From: Oasisia sp. SBJ-2009
Taxonomy: Eukaryota; Annelida; Polychaeta; Sabellida; Siboglinidae
Length of the DNA: 64,000 bases
Assembly: GCA_964017155.1 (NCBI GenBank)
Contig: OZ024856.1
Coordinates: 7,508,611 to 7,572,610 of the forward strand
Reading direction: 5' to 3'
Under the pieces are notes generated by a model. That model was not told where the DNA came from. It searched no databases and saw only the letters and a list, made by a program, of their open reading frames with translations. Both the position numbers and the translations under genes were made by a program. Below are positions 9,284-23,762 of this stretch, in pieces (position 1 is the first letter of the stretch; each line of letters starts with the position of its first letter).

Positions 9284-12200
9284 CCTGGGAACCACGCGAA
9301 TCCACAAAGGTCACGAATAGTAGTGGTACATTGTAGGTTTCAGATGTGAAAATTATTTTGCATTGGCGTAAGCGAACTTTGAGGGTGATTAGCGTAATTT
9401 CCGAAATATAGGCACCATTTTGGAAGCTCGACAAATTGTAATTGATTTCTAGTCCGGGAACCGATGACGATCCATAAAACTAACGAACTGTTTTGGTAAG
9501 TTGTATTTTTCATAAGAGAAAATACACTTATATTGGCGTAAGCGCATTTTGGGGTGTTTCTCGCAATTTCCAAAGCCACTATCTATTAGTATCGAAATTC
9601 AACCACTTGTACTTTATTCCTCGTTGTCTGGCCTGTGCAAATCCAAAAAAAAAGTATCTAATTATAGTGGTACTACGTTGTAGTTTTCCGATGAGACAAT
9701 ACCGTTGTTTTGGCGCGAACGCATTTAAGCGAGTTTACAGTAATTTCGGAAAAAATAGGTACGAGTATCGAAGCACGCCCACTTGTACTTGACTCTTCGT
9801 TCTGGGAATCATGCGAATCCACACATGTCACGAAGAGTAGTGGTACATTGTAGGTTTCAGATGTGAAAATAACTTTGCATTGGCGTAAGCGCACTTTGAG
9901 GGTGATTAGCGTAATTTCCGAAATATAGGCACCATTTTGGAAGCTCGACAAGTTGTAGTCGATTTCTAGTTCGGGAACCGATGACGATCCATAAAACTAA
10001 CGAACTGTATTTGTACGTTGTATTTTTCAGAAGAGAAAATACCCTTATATTGGCGCAAGCGCACTTTGGGGTGTTTATCGAAATTTCGAAAATCACTATC
10101 TATTAGTATCGAAATTCAACCCCGTGCACTTTATTCCTCGTTGTCTGGACTATACAAATCCAAAAAAAGTATCTTAATATAGTCGTAGTACGATGTAGTT
10201 TTCCGATGAGATAATACCGTTAATTTGGCGCGAACGCATTTGAGGGAGTTTAACGTAATTTCCGAAAAAATAGGTACGCGTATCGAAGCACGACCACTTG
10301 TACATGACTCTTCGCCCTGGGAACCACGCGAATCCACAAAGGTCACGAATAGTAGTGGTACATTGTAGATTTCAGATGTGAAAATTATTTTGCATTGGCG
10401 TAAGCGAACTTTGAGGGTGATTAGCGTAATTTCCGAAATATAGGCACCATTTTGGAAGCTCGACAAGTTGTAATTGATTTCTAGTCCGGGAACCGATGAC
10501 GATCCATAAAACTAACGAACTGTATTGGTAAGTTGTATTTTTCATAAGAGAAAATACACTTATATTGGCGTAAGCGCATTTTGGGGTGTTTCTCGCAATT
10601 TCCAAAGCCACTATCTATTAGTATCGAAATTCAACCACTTGTACTTTATTCCTCGTTGTCTGGCCTGTGCAAATCCAAAAAAAAAGTATCTAATTATAGT
10701 GGTACTACGTTGTAGTTTTCCGATGAGACAATACCGTTGTTTTGGCGCGAACGCATTTAAGCGAGTTTACAGTAATTTCGGAAAAAATAGGTACGAGTAT
10801 CGAAGCACGCCCACTTGTACTTGACTCTTCGTTCTGGGAATCATGCGAATCCACACATGTCACGAAGAGTAGTGGTACATTTTAGGTTTCAGATGTGAAA
10901 ATAACTTTGCATTGGCGTAAGCGCACTTTGAGGGTGATTAGCGTAATTTCCGAAATATAGGCACCATTTTGGAAGCTCGACAAGTTGTAGTCGATTTCTA
11001 GTTCGGGAACCGATGACGATCCATAAAACTAACGAACTGTATTTGTACGTTGTATTTTTCAGAAGAGAAAATACCCTTATATTGGCGCAAGCGCACTTTG
11101 GGGTGTTTATATCGAAATTTCGAAAATCACTATCTATTAGTATCGAAATTCAACCCCGTGCACTTTATTCCTCGTTGTCTGGACTATACAAATCCAAAAA
11201 AAGTATCTTAATATAGTCGTACTACGATGTAGTTTTCCGATGAGATAATACCGTTAATTTGGCGCGAACGCATTTAAGGGAGTTTAACGTAATTTCCAAA
11301 AAAATAGGTACGCGTATCGAAGCAGGACCACTTGTACTTGACACTTCGCCCTGGGAACCATGCGAATCCACAAATGTCACGAATAGTAGTGGTACATTGC
11401 AGGTGTCAGATGTGCAAATTACTTTGCATTGGCGTAAGCGCACTTTGAGGGTGATTAGCGTAATTTCCGAAATATAGGCACCATTTTGGAAGCTCGACAA
11501 GTTGTAGTTGATTTCTAGTCCGGGAACCGATGACGATCCATAAAACTAACGAACTCTATTTGTACGTTGTATTTTTCAGAAGAGAAAATACCCTTATATT
11601 GGCGTAAGCGCATTTTGGGGTGTTTCTCGCAATTTCCAAAGCCATTATCTATTAGTATCGAAATTCAACCACTTGTACTTTATTCCTTGTTGTCTGGCCT
11701 ATGCAAATCCAAAAAAAACTATATAATTATAGTGGTACTACATTGTAGTTTTCCGATGAGACAATACCGTTATTTTGGCGCGAACGCATTTAAGCGAGTT
11801 TACAGTAATTTCCGAAAAAATAGGTACGAGTATCGAAGCACGCCCACTTGTACTTGACTCTTCGTTCTGGGAATCATGCGAATCCACACATGTCACGAAG
11901 AGTAGTGGTACATTGTAGGTTTCAGATGTGAAAATAACTTTGCATTGGCGTAAGCGCACTTTGAGGGTGATTAGCGTAATTTCCGAAATATAGGCACCAT
12001 TTTGGAAGCTCGACAAGTTGTAGTCGATTTCTAGTTCGGGAACCGATGACGATCCATAAAACTAACGAACTGTATTTGTACGTTGTATTTTTCAGAAGAG
12101 AAAATACCCTTATATTGGCGCAAGCGCACTTTGGGGTGTTTATCGAAATTTCGAAAATCACTATCTATTAGTATCGAAATTCAACCCCGTGCACTTTATT

Positions 12201-15200
12201 CCTCGTTGTCTGGACTATACAAATCCAAAAAAAGTATCTTAATATAGTCGTACTACGATGTAGTTTTCCGATGAGATAATACCGTTAATTTGGCGCGAAC
12301 GCATTTAAGGGAGTTTAACGTAATTTCCAAAAAAATAGGTACGCGTATCGAAGCAGGACCACTTGTACTTGACTCTTCGCCCTGGGAACCATGCGAATCC
12401 ACAAATGTCACGAATAGTAGTGGTACATTGTAGGTGTCAGATGTGCAAATTACTTTGCATTGGCGTAAGCGCACTTTGAGGGTGATTAGCGTAATTTCCG
12501 AAATATAGGCACCATTTTGGAAGCTCGACAAGTTGTAGTTGATTTCTAGTCCGGGAACCGATGACGATCCATAAAACTAACGAACTCTATTTGTACGTTG
12601 TATTTTTCAGAAGAGAAAATACCCTTATATTGGCGTAAGCGCATTTTGGGGTGTTTCTCGCAATTTCCAAAGCCACTATCTATTAGTATCGAAATTCAAC
12701 CACTTGTACTTTATTCCTTGTTGTCTGGCCTATGCAAATCCAAAAAAAACTATATAATTATAGTGGTACTACACTGTAGTTTTCCGATGAGACAATACCG
12801 TTATTTTGGCGCGAACGCATTTAAGCGAGTTTACAGTAATTTCCGAAAAAATAGGTACGAGTATCGAAGCACGCCCACTTGTACTTGACTCTTCGTTCTG
12901 GGAATCATGCGAATCCACACATGTCACGAAGAGTAGTGGTACATTGTAGGTTTCAGATGTGAAAATAACTTTGCATTGGCGTAAGCGCACTTTGAGGGTG
13001 ATTAGCGTAATTTCCGAAATATAGGCACCATTTTGGAAGCTCGACAAGTTGTAGTCGATTTCTAGTTCGGGAACCGATGACGATCCATAAAACTAACGAA
13101 CTGTATTTGTACGTTGTATTTTTCAGAAGAGAAAATACCCTTATATTGGCGCAAGCGCACTTTGGGGTGTTTATCGAAATTTCGAAAATCACTATCTATT
13201 AGTATCGAAATTCAACCCCGTGCACTTTATTCCTCGTTGTCTGGACTATACAAATCCAAAAAAAGTATCTTAATATAGTCGTACTACGATGTAGTTTTCC
13301 GATGAGATAATACCGTTAATTTGGCGCGAACGCATTTAAGGGAGTTTAACGTAATTTCCAAAAAAATAGGTACGCGTATCGAAGCAGGACCACTTGTACT
13401 TGACTCTTCGCCCTGGGAACCATGCGAATCCACAAATGTCACGAATAGTAGTGGTACATTGTAGGTGTCAGATGTGCAAATTACTTTGCATTGGCGTAAG
13501 CGCACTTTGAGGGTGATTAGCGTAATTTCCGAAATATAGGCACCATTTTGGAAGCTCGACAAGTTGTAGTTGATTTCTAGTCCGGGAACCGATGACGATC
13601 CATAAAACTAACGAACTCTATTTGTACGTTGTATTTTTCAGAAGAGAAAATACCCTTATATTGGCGTAAGCGCATTTTGGGGTGTTTCTCGCAATTTCCA
13701 AAGCCACTATCTATTAGTATCGAAATTCAACCACTTGTACTTTATTCCTTGTTGTCTGGCCTATGCAAATCCAAAAAAAACTATATAATTATAGTGGTAC
13801 TACACTGTAGTTTTCCGATGAGACAATACCGTTATTTTGGCGCGAACGCATTTAAGCGAGTTTACAGTAATTTCCGAAAAAATAGGTACGAGTATCGAAG
13901 CACGCCCACTTGTACTTGACTCTTCGTTCTGGGAATCATGCGAATCCACACATGTCACGAAGAGTAGTGGTACATTGTAGGTTTCAGATGTGAAAATAAC
14001 TTTGCATTGGCGTAAGCGCACTTTGAGGGTGATTAGCGTAATTTCCGAAATATAGGCACCATTTTGGAAGCTCGACAAGTTGTAGTCGATTTCTAGTTCG
14101 GGAACCGATGACGATCCATAAAACTAACGAACTGTATTTGTACGTTGCATTTTTCAGAAGAGAAAATACCCTTATATTGGCGCAAGCGCACTTTGGGGTG
14201 TTTATCGAAATTTCGAAAATCACTATCTATTTGTATCGAAATTCAACCCAGTGCACTTTATTCCTCGTTTCCTGGACTATACAAATCCAAAAAAAGTATC
14301 TTAATATAGTCGTACTACGATGTAGTTTTCCGATGAGATAATACCGTTAATTTGGCGCGAACGCATTTAAGGGAGTTTAACGTAATTTCCGAAAAAATAG
14401 GTACGCGTATCGAAGCACGACCACTTGTACATGACTCTTCGCCCTGGGAACCACGCGAATCCACAAAGGTCACGAATAGTAGTGGAACATTTTAGGTTTC
14501 AGATGTGAAAATAACTTTGCATTGGCGTAAGCGCACTTTGAGGGTGATTAGCGTAATTTCCGAAATATAGGCACCATTTTGGAAGCTCGACAAGTTGTAG
14601 TCGATTTCTAGTTCGGGAACCGATGACGATCCATAAAACTAACGAACTGTATTTGTACGTTGTATTTTTCAGAAGAGAAAATACCCTTATATTGGCGCAA
14701 GCGCACTTTGGGGTGTTTATCGAAATTTCGAAAATCACTATCTATTAGTATCGAAATTCAACCCCGTGCACTTTATTCCTCGTTGTCTGGACTATACAAA
14801 TCCAAAAAAAGTATCTTAATATAGTCGTACTACGAAGTAGTTTTCCGATGAGATAATACCGTTAATTTGGCGCGAACGCATTTGAGGGAGTTTAACGTAA
14901 TTTCCGAAAAAATAGGTACGCGTATCGAAGCACGACCACTTGTACATGACTCTTCGCCCTGGGAACCACGCGAATCCACAAAGGTCACGAATAGTAGTGG
15001 TACATTGTAGATTTCAGATGTGAAAATTATTTTGCATTGGCGTAAGCGAACTTTGAGGGTGATTAGCGTAATTTCCGAAATATAGGCACCATTTTGGAAG
15101 CTCGACAAGTTGTAATTGATTTCTAGTCCGGGAACCGATGACGATCCATAAAACTAACGAACTGTATTGGTAAGTTGTATTTTTCATAAGAGAAAATACA

Positions 15201-16505
15201 CTTATATTGGCGTAAGCGCATTTTGGGGTGTTTCTCGCAATTTCCAAAGCCACTATCTATTAGTATCGAAATTCAACCACTTGTACTTTATTCCTTGTTG
15301 TCTGGCCTATGCAAATCCAAAAAAAAAGTATATAATTATAGTGGTACTACGTTGTAGTTTTCCGATGAGACAATACCGTTATTTTGGCGCGAACGCATTT
15401 AAGCGAGTTTACAGTAATTTCCGAAAAAATAGGTACGAGTATCGAAGCACGCCCACTTGTACTTGACTCTTCGTTCTGGGAATCATGCGAATCCACACAT
15501 GTCACGAAGATTAGTGGTACATTGTAGGTTTCAGATGTGAAAATAACTTTGCTTTGGCGTAAGCGCACTTTGAGGGTGATTAGCGTAATTTCCGAAATAT
15601 AGGCACCATTTTGGAAGCTCGACAAGTTGTAATTGATTTCTAGTCCGGGAACCGATGACGATCCATAAAACTAACGAACTGTATTGGTAAGTTGTATTTT
15701 TCATAAGAGAAAATACACTTATATTGGCGTAAGCGCATTTTGGGGTGTTTCTCGCAATTTCCAAAGCCACTATCTATTAGTATCGAAATTCAACCACTTG
15801 TACTTTATTCCTCGTTGTCTGGCCTGTGCAAATCCAAAAAAAAAGTATCTAATTATAGTGGTACTACGTTGTAGTTTTCCGATGAGACAATACCGTTGTT
15901 TTGGCGCGAACGCATTTAAGCGAGTTTACAGTAATTTCCGAAAAAATAGGTACGAGTATCGAAGCACGCCCACTTGTACTTGACTCTTCGTTCTGGGAAT
16001 CATGCGAATCCACACATGTCACGAAGATTAGTGGTACATTGTAGGTTTCAGATGTGAAAATAACTTTGCTTTGGCGTAAGCGCACTTTGAGGGTGATTAG
16101 CGTAATTTCCGAAATATAGGCACCATTTTGGAAGCTCGACAAGTTGTAGTCGATTTCTAGTTCGGGAACCGATGACGATCCATAAAACTAACGAACTGTA
16201 TTTGTACGTTGTATTTTTCAGAAGAGAAAATACCCTTATATTGGCGCAAGCGCACTTTGGGGTGTTTATCGAAATTTCGAAAATCACTATCTATTAGTAT
16301 CGAAATTCAACCCCGTGCACTTTATTCCTCGTTGTCTGGACTATACAAATCCAAAAAAGTATCTTAATATAGTCGTACTACGATGTAGTTTTCCGATGAG
16401 ATAATACCGTTAATTTGGCGCGAACGCATTTAAGGGAGTTTAACGTAATTTCCGAAAAAATAGGTACGCGTATCGAAGCACGACCACTTGTACATGACTC
16501 TTCGC
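9284..16505. repeat. Large duplicated satellite segment, copy 2 (14 units, 7222 bp)
   Basis: This is the second copy of segment 1-9283, shorter by 2061 bp: two 1031-bp dimers are missing and one A is gained in a poly-A run near 15840. Differences I could see from copy 1 are few: G at 355 against C at 9638, T at 6927 against C at 14148, C at 7029 against A at 14250, and a T/C difference near 8014 and 15235. Near identity over more than 7 kb shows recent duplication, or homogenisation. After 16505 similarity to the start of the segment continues only briefly, until GCGAACTTTG is replaced by GCGCACTTTG near 16597. Confidence 0.88.
11392..14484. repeat. Three tandem 1031-bp dimers in copy 2
   Basis: Dimers start at 11392, 12423 and 13454. 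They match the first, a middle and the last dimer of the 2109-7263 run: the first has CATTGTAG in C type 2, and the other two have CACTGTAG. All keep TTTTGGCGCG. This looks like the unexpanded state. Confidence 0.88.
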
Positions 16506-16900
16506 CCTGGGAACCACGCGAATCCACAAAGGTCACGAATAGTAGTGGTACATTGTAGGTTTCAGATGTGAAAATTATTTTGCATTGGCGTAAGCGCACT
16601 TTGAGGGTGATTAGCGTAATTTCCGAAATATAGGCACCATTTTGGAAGCTCGACAAGTTGTAATTGATTTCTAGTCCGGGAACCGATGACGATCCATAAA
16701 ACTAACGAACTCTATTTGTACGTTGTATTTTTCAGAAGAGAAAATACCCTTATATTGGCGTAAGCGCATTTTGGGGTGTTTCTCGCAATTTCCAAAGCCA
16801 CTATCTATTAGTATCGAAATTCAACCACTTGTACTTTATTCCTTGTTGTCTGGCCTATGCAAATCCAAAAAAACTATATAATTATAGTGGTACTACATTG
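15355..16900. repeat. 1546-bp (3-unit, 9-monomer) repeat, copy 1
   Basis: Sequence from about 15355 matches sequence 1546 bp further on. The match includes the CTTT variant in A, the chimeric A at 15517 and 17063, and the type 1 unit at 16034 and 17580. The left limit is set by ACGTTGTAG at about 15350 against ACATTGTAG 1546 bp later. It overlaps the end of the second large segment copy, so this junction is nested. Confidence 0.8.
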
Positions 16901-18446
16901 TAGTTTTCCGATGAGACAATACCGTTATTTTGGCGCGAACGCATTTAAGCGAGTTTACAGTAATTTCCGAAAAAATAGGTACGAGTATCGAAGCACGCCC
17001 ACTTGTACTTGACTCTTCGTTCTGGGAATCATGCGAATCCACACATGTCACGAAGATTAGTGGTACATTGTAGGTTTCAGATGTGAAAATAACTTTGCTT
17101 TGGCGTAAGCGCACTTTGAGGGTGATTAGCGTAATTTCCGAAATATAGGCACCATTTTGGAAGCTCGACAAGTTGTAATTGATTTCTAGTCCGGGAACCG
17201 ATGACGATCCATAAAACTAACGAACTGTATTGGTAAGTTGTATTTTTCATAAGAGAAAATACACTTATATTGGCGTAAGCGCATTTTGGGGTGTTTCTCG
17301 CAATTTCCAAAGCCACTATCTATTAGTATCGAAATTCAACCACTTGTACTTTATTCCTCGTTGTCTGGCCTGTGCAAATCCAAAAAAAAAGTATCTAATT
17401 ATAGTGGTACTACGTTGTAGTTTTCCGATGAGACAATACCGTTGTTTTGGCGCGAACGCATTTAAGCGAGTTTACAGTAATTTCCGAAAAAATAGGTACG
17501 AGTATCGAAGCACGCCCACTTGTACTTGACTCTTCGTTCTGGGAATCATGCGAATCCACACATGTCACGAAGATTAGTGGTACATTGTAGGTTTCAGATG
17601 TGAAAATAACTTTGCTTTGGCGTAAGCGCACTTTGAGGGTGATTAGCGTAATTTCCGAAATATAGGCACCATTTTGGAAGCTCGACAAGTTGTAGTCGAT
17701 TTCTAGTTCGGGAACCGATGACGATCCATAAAACTAACGAACTGTATTTGTACGTTGTATTTTTCAGAAGAGAAAATACCCTTATATTGGCGCAAGCGCA
17801 CTTTGGGGTGTTTATCGAAATTTCGAAAATCACTATCTATTAGTATCGAAATTCAACCCCGTGCACTTTATTCCTCGTTGTCTGGACTATACAAATCCAA
17901 AAAAGTATCTTAATATAGTCGTACTACGATGTAGTTTTCCGATGAGATAATACCGTTAATTTGGCGCGAACGCATTTAAGGGAGTTTAACGTAATTTCCG
18001 AAAAAATAGGTACGCGTATCGAAGCACGACCACTTGTACATGACTCTTCGCCCTGGGAACCACGCGAATCCACAAAGGTCACGAATAGTAGTGGTACATT
18101 GTAGGTTTCAGATGTGAAAATTATTTTGCATTGGCGTAAGCGCACTTTGAGGGTGATTAGCGTAATTTCCGAAATATAGGCACCATTTTGGAAGCTCGAC
18201 AAGTTGTAATTGATTTCTAGTCCGGGAACCGATGACGATCCATAAAACTAACGAACTCTATTTGTACGTTGTATTTTTCAGAAGAGAAAATACCCTTATA
18301 TTGGCGTAAGCGCATTTTGGGGTGTTTCTCGCAATTTCCAAAGCCACTATCTATTAGTATCGAAATTCAACCACTTGTACTTTATTCCTTGTTGTCTGGC
18401 CTATGCAAATCCAAAAAAAACTATATAATTATAGTGGTACTACATT
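16901..18446. repeat. 1546-bp (3-unit) repeat, copy 2
   Basis: This is the second copy of the 9-monomer block. It differs from the first by one A in a poly-A run (7 A near 16867, 8 A near 18413). Similarity ends before 18603, where GAAGAGTAG replaces GAAGATTAG. The odd number of 515-bp units breaks the alternation of types. Confidence 0.8.
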
Positions 18447-18609
18447 GTAGTTTTCCGATGAGACAATACCGTTATTTTGGCGCGAACGCATTTAAGCGAG
18501 TTTACAGTAATTTCCGAAAAAATAGGTACGAGTATCGAAGCACGCCCACTTGTACTTGACTCTTCGTTCTGGGAATCATGCGAATCCACACATGTCACGA
18601 AGAGTAGTG

Positions 18610-20669
18610 GTACATTGTAGGTTTCAGATGTGAAAATAACTTTGCATTGGCGTAAGCGCACTTTGAGGGTGATTAGCGTAATTTCCGAAATATAGGCACC
18701 ATTTTGGAAGCTCGACAAGTTGTAGTCGATTTCTAGTTCGGGAACCGATGACGATCCATAAAACTAACGAACTGTATTTGTACGTTGTATTTTTCAGAAG
18801 AGAAAATACCCTTATATTGGCGCAAGCGCACTTTGGGGTGTTTATCGAAATTTCGAAAATCACTATCTATTAGTATCGAAATTCAACCCCGTGCACTTTA
18901 TTCCTCGTTGTCTGGACTATACAAATCCAAAAAAGTATCTTAATATAGTCGTACTACGATGTAGTTTTCCGATGAGATAATACCGTTAATTTGGCGCGAA
19001 CGCATTTAAGGGAGTTTAACGTAATTTCCGAAAAAATAGGTACGCGTATCGAAGCACGACCACTTGTACATGACTCTTCGCCCTGGGAACCACGCGAATC
19101 CACAAAGGTCACGAATAGTAGTGGTACATTGTAGGTTTCAGATGTGAAAATTATTTTGCATTGGCGTAAGCGCACTTTGAGGGTGATTAGCGTAATTTCC
19201 GAAATATAGGCACCATTTTGGAAGCTCGACAAGTTGTAGTTGATTTCTAGTCCGGGAACCGATGACGATCCATAAAACTAACGAACTCTATTTGTACGTT
19301 GTATTTTTCAGAAGAGAAAATACCCTTATATTGGCGTAAGCCCATTTTGGGGTGTTTCTCGCAATTTCCAAAGCCACTATCTATTAGTATCGAAATTCAA
19401 CCACTTGTACTTTATTCCTTGTTGTCTGGCCTATGCAAATCCAAAAAAAACTATATAATTATAGTGGTACTACATTGTAGTTTTCCGATGAGACAATACC
19501 GTTATTTTGGCGCGAACGCATTTAAGCGAGTTTACAGTAATTTCCGAAAAAATAGGTACGAGTATCGAAGCACGCCCACTTGTACTTGACTCTTCGTTCT
19601 GGGAATCATGCGAATCCACACATGTCACGAAGAGTAGTGGTACATTGTAGGTTTCAGATGTGAAAATAACTTTGCATTGGCGTAAGCGCACTTTGAGGGT
19701 GATTAGCGTAATTTCCGAAATATAGGCACCATTTTGGAAGCTCGACAAGTTGTAGTCGATTTCTAGTTCGGGAACCGATGACGATCCATAAAACTAACGA
19801 ACTGTATTTGTACGTTGTATTTTTCAGAAGAGAAAATACCCTTATATTGGCGCAAGCGCACTTTGGGGTGTTTATCGAAATTTCGAAAATCACTATCTAT
19901 TAGTATCGAAATTCAACCCCGTGCACTTTATTCCTCGTTGTCTGGACTATACAAATCCAAAAAAGTATCTTAATATAGTCGTACTACGATGTAGTTTTCC
20001 GATGAGATAATACCGTTAATTTGGCGCGAACGCATTTAAGGGAGTTTAACGTAATTTCCGAAAAAATAGGTACGCGTATCGAAGCACGACCACTTGTACA
20101 TGACTCTTCGCCCTGGGAACCACGCGAATCCACAAAGGTCACGAATAGTAGTGGTACATTGTAGGTTTCAGATGTGAAAATTATTTTGCATTGGCGTAAG
20201 CGCACTTTGAGGGTGATTAGCGTAATTTCCGAAATATAGGCACCATTTTGGAAGCTCGACAAGTTGTAGTTGATTTCTAGTCCGGGAACCGATGACGATC
20301 CATAAAACTAACGAACTCTATTTGTACGTTGTATTTTTCAGAAGAGAAAATACCCTTATATTGGCGTAAGCCCATTTTGGGGTGTTTCTCGCAATTTCCA
20401 AAGCCACTATCTATTAGTATCGAAATTCAACCACTTGTACTTTATTCCTTGTTGTCTGGCCTATGCAAATCCAAAAAAAACTATATAATTATAGTGGTAC
20501 TACATTGTAGTTTTCCGATGAGACAATACCGTTATTTTGGCGCGAACGCATTTAAGCGAGTTTACAGTAATTTCCGAAAAAATAGGTACGAGTATCGAAG
20601 CACGCCCACTTGTACTTGACTCTTCGTTCTGGGAATCATGCGAATCCACACATGTCACGAAGAGTAGTG
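18610..20669. repeat. Two tandem 1030-bp dimers (18610-19639, 19640-20669)
   Basis: Both dimers share a private G-to-C change (GTAAGCCCATTTTG instead of GTAAGCGCATTTTG) at 19342 and 20372, exactly 1030 bp apart. The neighbouring dimer to the left lacks it. The period is 1030 rather than 1031 because the type 1 B poly-A run is one base shorter here, as in the sequence from about 16350. The mutation therefore preceded the local duplication. Confidence 0.88.
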
Positions 20670-23600
20670 GTACATTGTAGGTTTCAGATGTGAAAATAAC
20701 TTTGCATTGGCGTAAGCGCACTTTGAGGGTGATTAGCGTAATTTCCGAAATATAGGCACCATTTTGGAAGCTCGACAAGTTGTAGTCGATTTCTAGTTCG
20801 GGAACCGATGACGATCCATAAAACTAACGAACTGTATTTGTACGTTGTATTTTTCAGAAGAGAAAATACCCTTATATTGGCGCAAGCGCACTTTGGAGTG
20901 TTTATCGAAATTTCCAAAATCACTATCTATTAGTATCGAAATTCAACCCCGTGCACTTTATTCCTCGTTGTCTGGACTATACAAATCCAAAAAAAGTATC
21001 TTAATATAGTCGTACTACGATGTAGTTTTCCGATGAGATAATACCGTTAATTTGGCGCGAACGCATTTAAGGGAGTTTAACGTAATTTCCAAAAAAATAG
21101 GTACGCGTATCGAAGCAGGACCACTTGTACTTGACTCTTCGCCCTGGGAACCATGCGAATCCACAAATGTCACGAATAGTAGTGGTACATTGTAGGTGTC
21201 AGATGTGCAAATTACTTTGCATTGGCGTAAGCGCACTTTGAGGGTGATTAGCGTAATTTCCGAAATATAGGCACCATTTTGGAAGCTCGACAAGTTGTAG
21301 TTGATTTCTAGTCCGGGAACCGATGACGATCCATAAAACTAACGAACTCTATTTGTACGTTGTATTTTTCAGAAGAGAAAATACCCTTATATTGGCGTAA
21401 GCGCATTTTGGGGTGTTTCTCGCAATTTCCAAAGCCACTATCTATTAGTATCGAAATTCAACCACTTGTACTTTATTCCTCGTTGCCTGGACTATACAAA
21501 TCCAAAAAAAGTATCTTAATATAGTCTTACTACGATGTAGTTTTCCGATGAGATAATACCGTTAATTTGGCGCGAACGCATTTAAGGGAGTTTAACGTAA
21601 TTTCCGAAAAAATAGGTACGCGTATCGAAGCACGACCACTTGTACATGACTCTTCGCCCTGGGAACCACGCGAATCCACAAAGGTCACGAATAGTAGTGG
21701 AACATTTTAGGTTTCAGATGTGAAAATAACTTTGCATTGGCGTAAGCGAACTTTGAGGGTGATTAGCGTAATTTCCGAAATATAGGCACCATTTTGGAAG
21801 CTCGACAAGCTGTAATTGATTTCTAGTCCGGGAACCGATGACGATCCATAAAACTAACGAACTGTATTGGTAAGTTGTATTTTTCAGAAGAGAAAATACC
21901 CTTATATTGGCGTAAGCGCATTTTGGGGTGTTTCTCGCAATTTCCAAAGCCACTATATATTAGTATCGAAATTCAACCACTTGTACTTTATTCCTCGTTG
22001 TCTGGCCTGTGCAAATCCAAAAAAAAGTATCTAATTATAGTGGTACTACGTTGTAGTTTTCCGATGAGACAATACCGTTGTTTTGGCGCGAACGCATTTA
22101 AGCGAGTTTACAGTAATTTCCGAAAAAATAGGTACGAGTATCGAAGCACGCCCACTTGTACTTGACTCTTCGTTCTGGGAATCATGCGAATCCACAAATG
22201 TCACGAAGAGTAGTGGTACATTGTAGGTTTCAGATGTGAAAATTACTTTGCATTGGCGTAAGCGCACTTTGAGGGTGATTAGCGTAATTTCCGAAATATA
22301 GGCACCATTTTGGAAGCTCGACAAGTTGTAGTTGATTTCTTGTCCGGGAACCGATGACGATCCATAAAACTAACGAACTGTATTTGTACGTTGTATTTTT
22401 CAGAAGAAAAAATACCCTTATATTGGCGTAAGCGCATTTTGGGGTGTTTCTCGCAATTTCCAAAGCCACTATCTTTTAGTATCGAAATTCAACCACTTGT
22501 ACTTTATTCCTTGTTGTCTGACCTATGCAAATCCCAAAAAAACTATATAATTATAGTGGTACTACATTGTAGTTTTCCGATGAGACAATACCGTTATTTT
22601 GGCGCGAACGCATTTAAGCGAGTTTACAGTAATTTCCGAAAAAATAGGTACGAGTATCGAAGCACGCCCACTTGTACTTGACTCTTCGTTCTGGGAATCA
22701 TGCGAATCCACACATGTCACGAAGAGTAGTGGTACATTGTAGGTTTCAGATGTGAAAATAACTTTGCATTGGCGTAAGCGCACTTTGAGGGTGATTAGCG
22801 TAATTTCCGAAATATAGGCACCATTTTGGAAGCTCGACAAGTTGTAGTCGATTTCTAGTTCGGGAACCGATGACGATCCATAAAACTAACGAACTGTATT
22901 TGTACGTTGTATTTTTCAGAAGAGAAAATACCCTTATATTGGCGCAAGCGCACTTTGGGGTGTTTATCGAAATTTCGAAAATCACTATCTATTAGTATCG
23001 AAATTCAACCCCGTGCACTTTATTCCTCGTTGCCTGGACTATACAAATCCAAAAAAAGTATCTTAATATAGTCGTACTACGATGTAGTTTTCCGATGAGA
23101 TAATACCGTTAATTTGGCGCGAACGCATTTAAGGGAGTTTAACGTAATTTCCGAAAAAATAGGAACGCGTATCGAAGCAGGACCACTTGTACTTGACTCT
23201 TCGCCCTGGGAACCATGCGAATCCACAAATGTCACGAATAGTAGTGGTACATTGTAGGTTTCAGATGTGAAAATAACTTTGCATTGGCGTAAGCGAACTT
23301 TGAGGGTGATTAGCGTAATTTCCGAAATATAGGCACCATTTTGGAAGCTCGACAAGTTGTAATTGATTTCTAGTCCAGGAACCGATGACGATCCATAAAA
23401 CTAACGAACTATATTGGTACGTTGTATTTTTCAGAAGAGAAAATACCCTTATATTGGCGTAAGCGCATTTTGGGGTGTTTCTCGCAATTTCCAAAGCCAC
23501 TATCTATTAGTATCGAAATTCAACCACTTGTACTTTATTCCTTGTTGTCTGGCCTATGCAAATCCAAAAAAAACTATATAATTATAGTGGTACTACATTG

Positions 23601-23762
23601 TAGTTTTCCGATGAGACAATACCGTTATTTTGGCGCGAACGCATTTAAGCGAGTTTACAGTAATTTCCGAAAAAATAGGTACGAGTATCGAAGCACGCCC
23701 ACTTGTACTTGACTCTTCGTTCTGGGAATCATGCGAATCCACACATGTCACGAAGAGTAGTG
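20670..23762. repeat. 3093-bp (6-unit) mosaic segment
   Basis: Six 515-bp units whose first three recur 3093 bp later (20670 with 23763, 21001 with 24094, 21700 with 24793). The segment starts with a type 1 unit carrying TTTCCAAAATC in place of TTTCGAAAATC, and includes the chimeric B monomer near 21345-21516. Its type order is 1, 2, 2, 2, 1, 2, so alternation is lost. Confidence 0.8.
21345..21516 (+). repeat. Chimeric B monomer (type 2 start, type 1 end)
   Basis: The monomer begins as type 2 (GTAAGCGCATTTTGGGG, AACCACTTGTAC) and switches to type 1 between about 21460 and 21490, ending with GCCTGGACTATACAAATCC and a type 1 C. The same chimera is seen near 24438-24608 and 25984-26154, at spacings of 3093 and 1546 bp, so it was formed once and then copied. 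Boundaries are approximate to a base or two. Confidence 0.8.
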
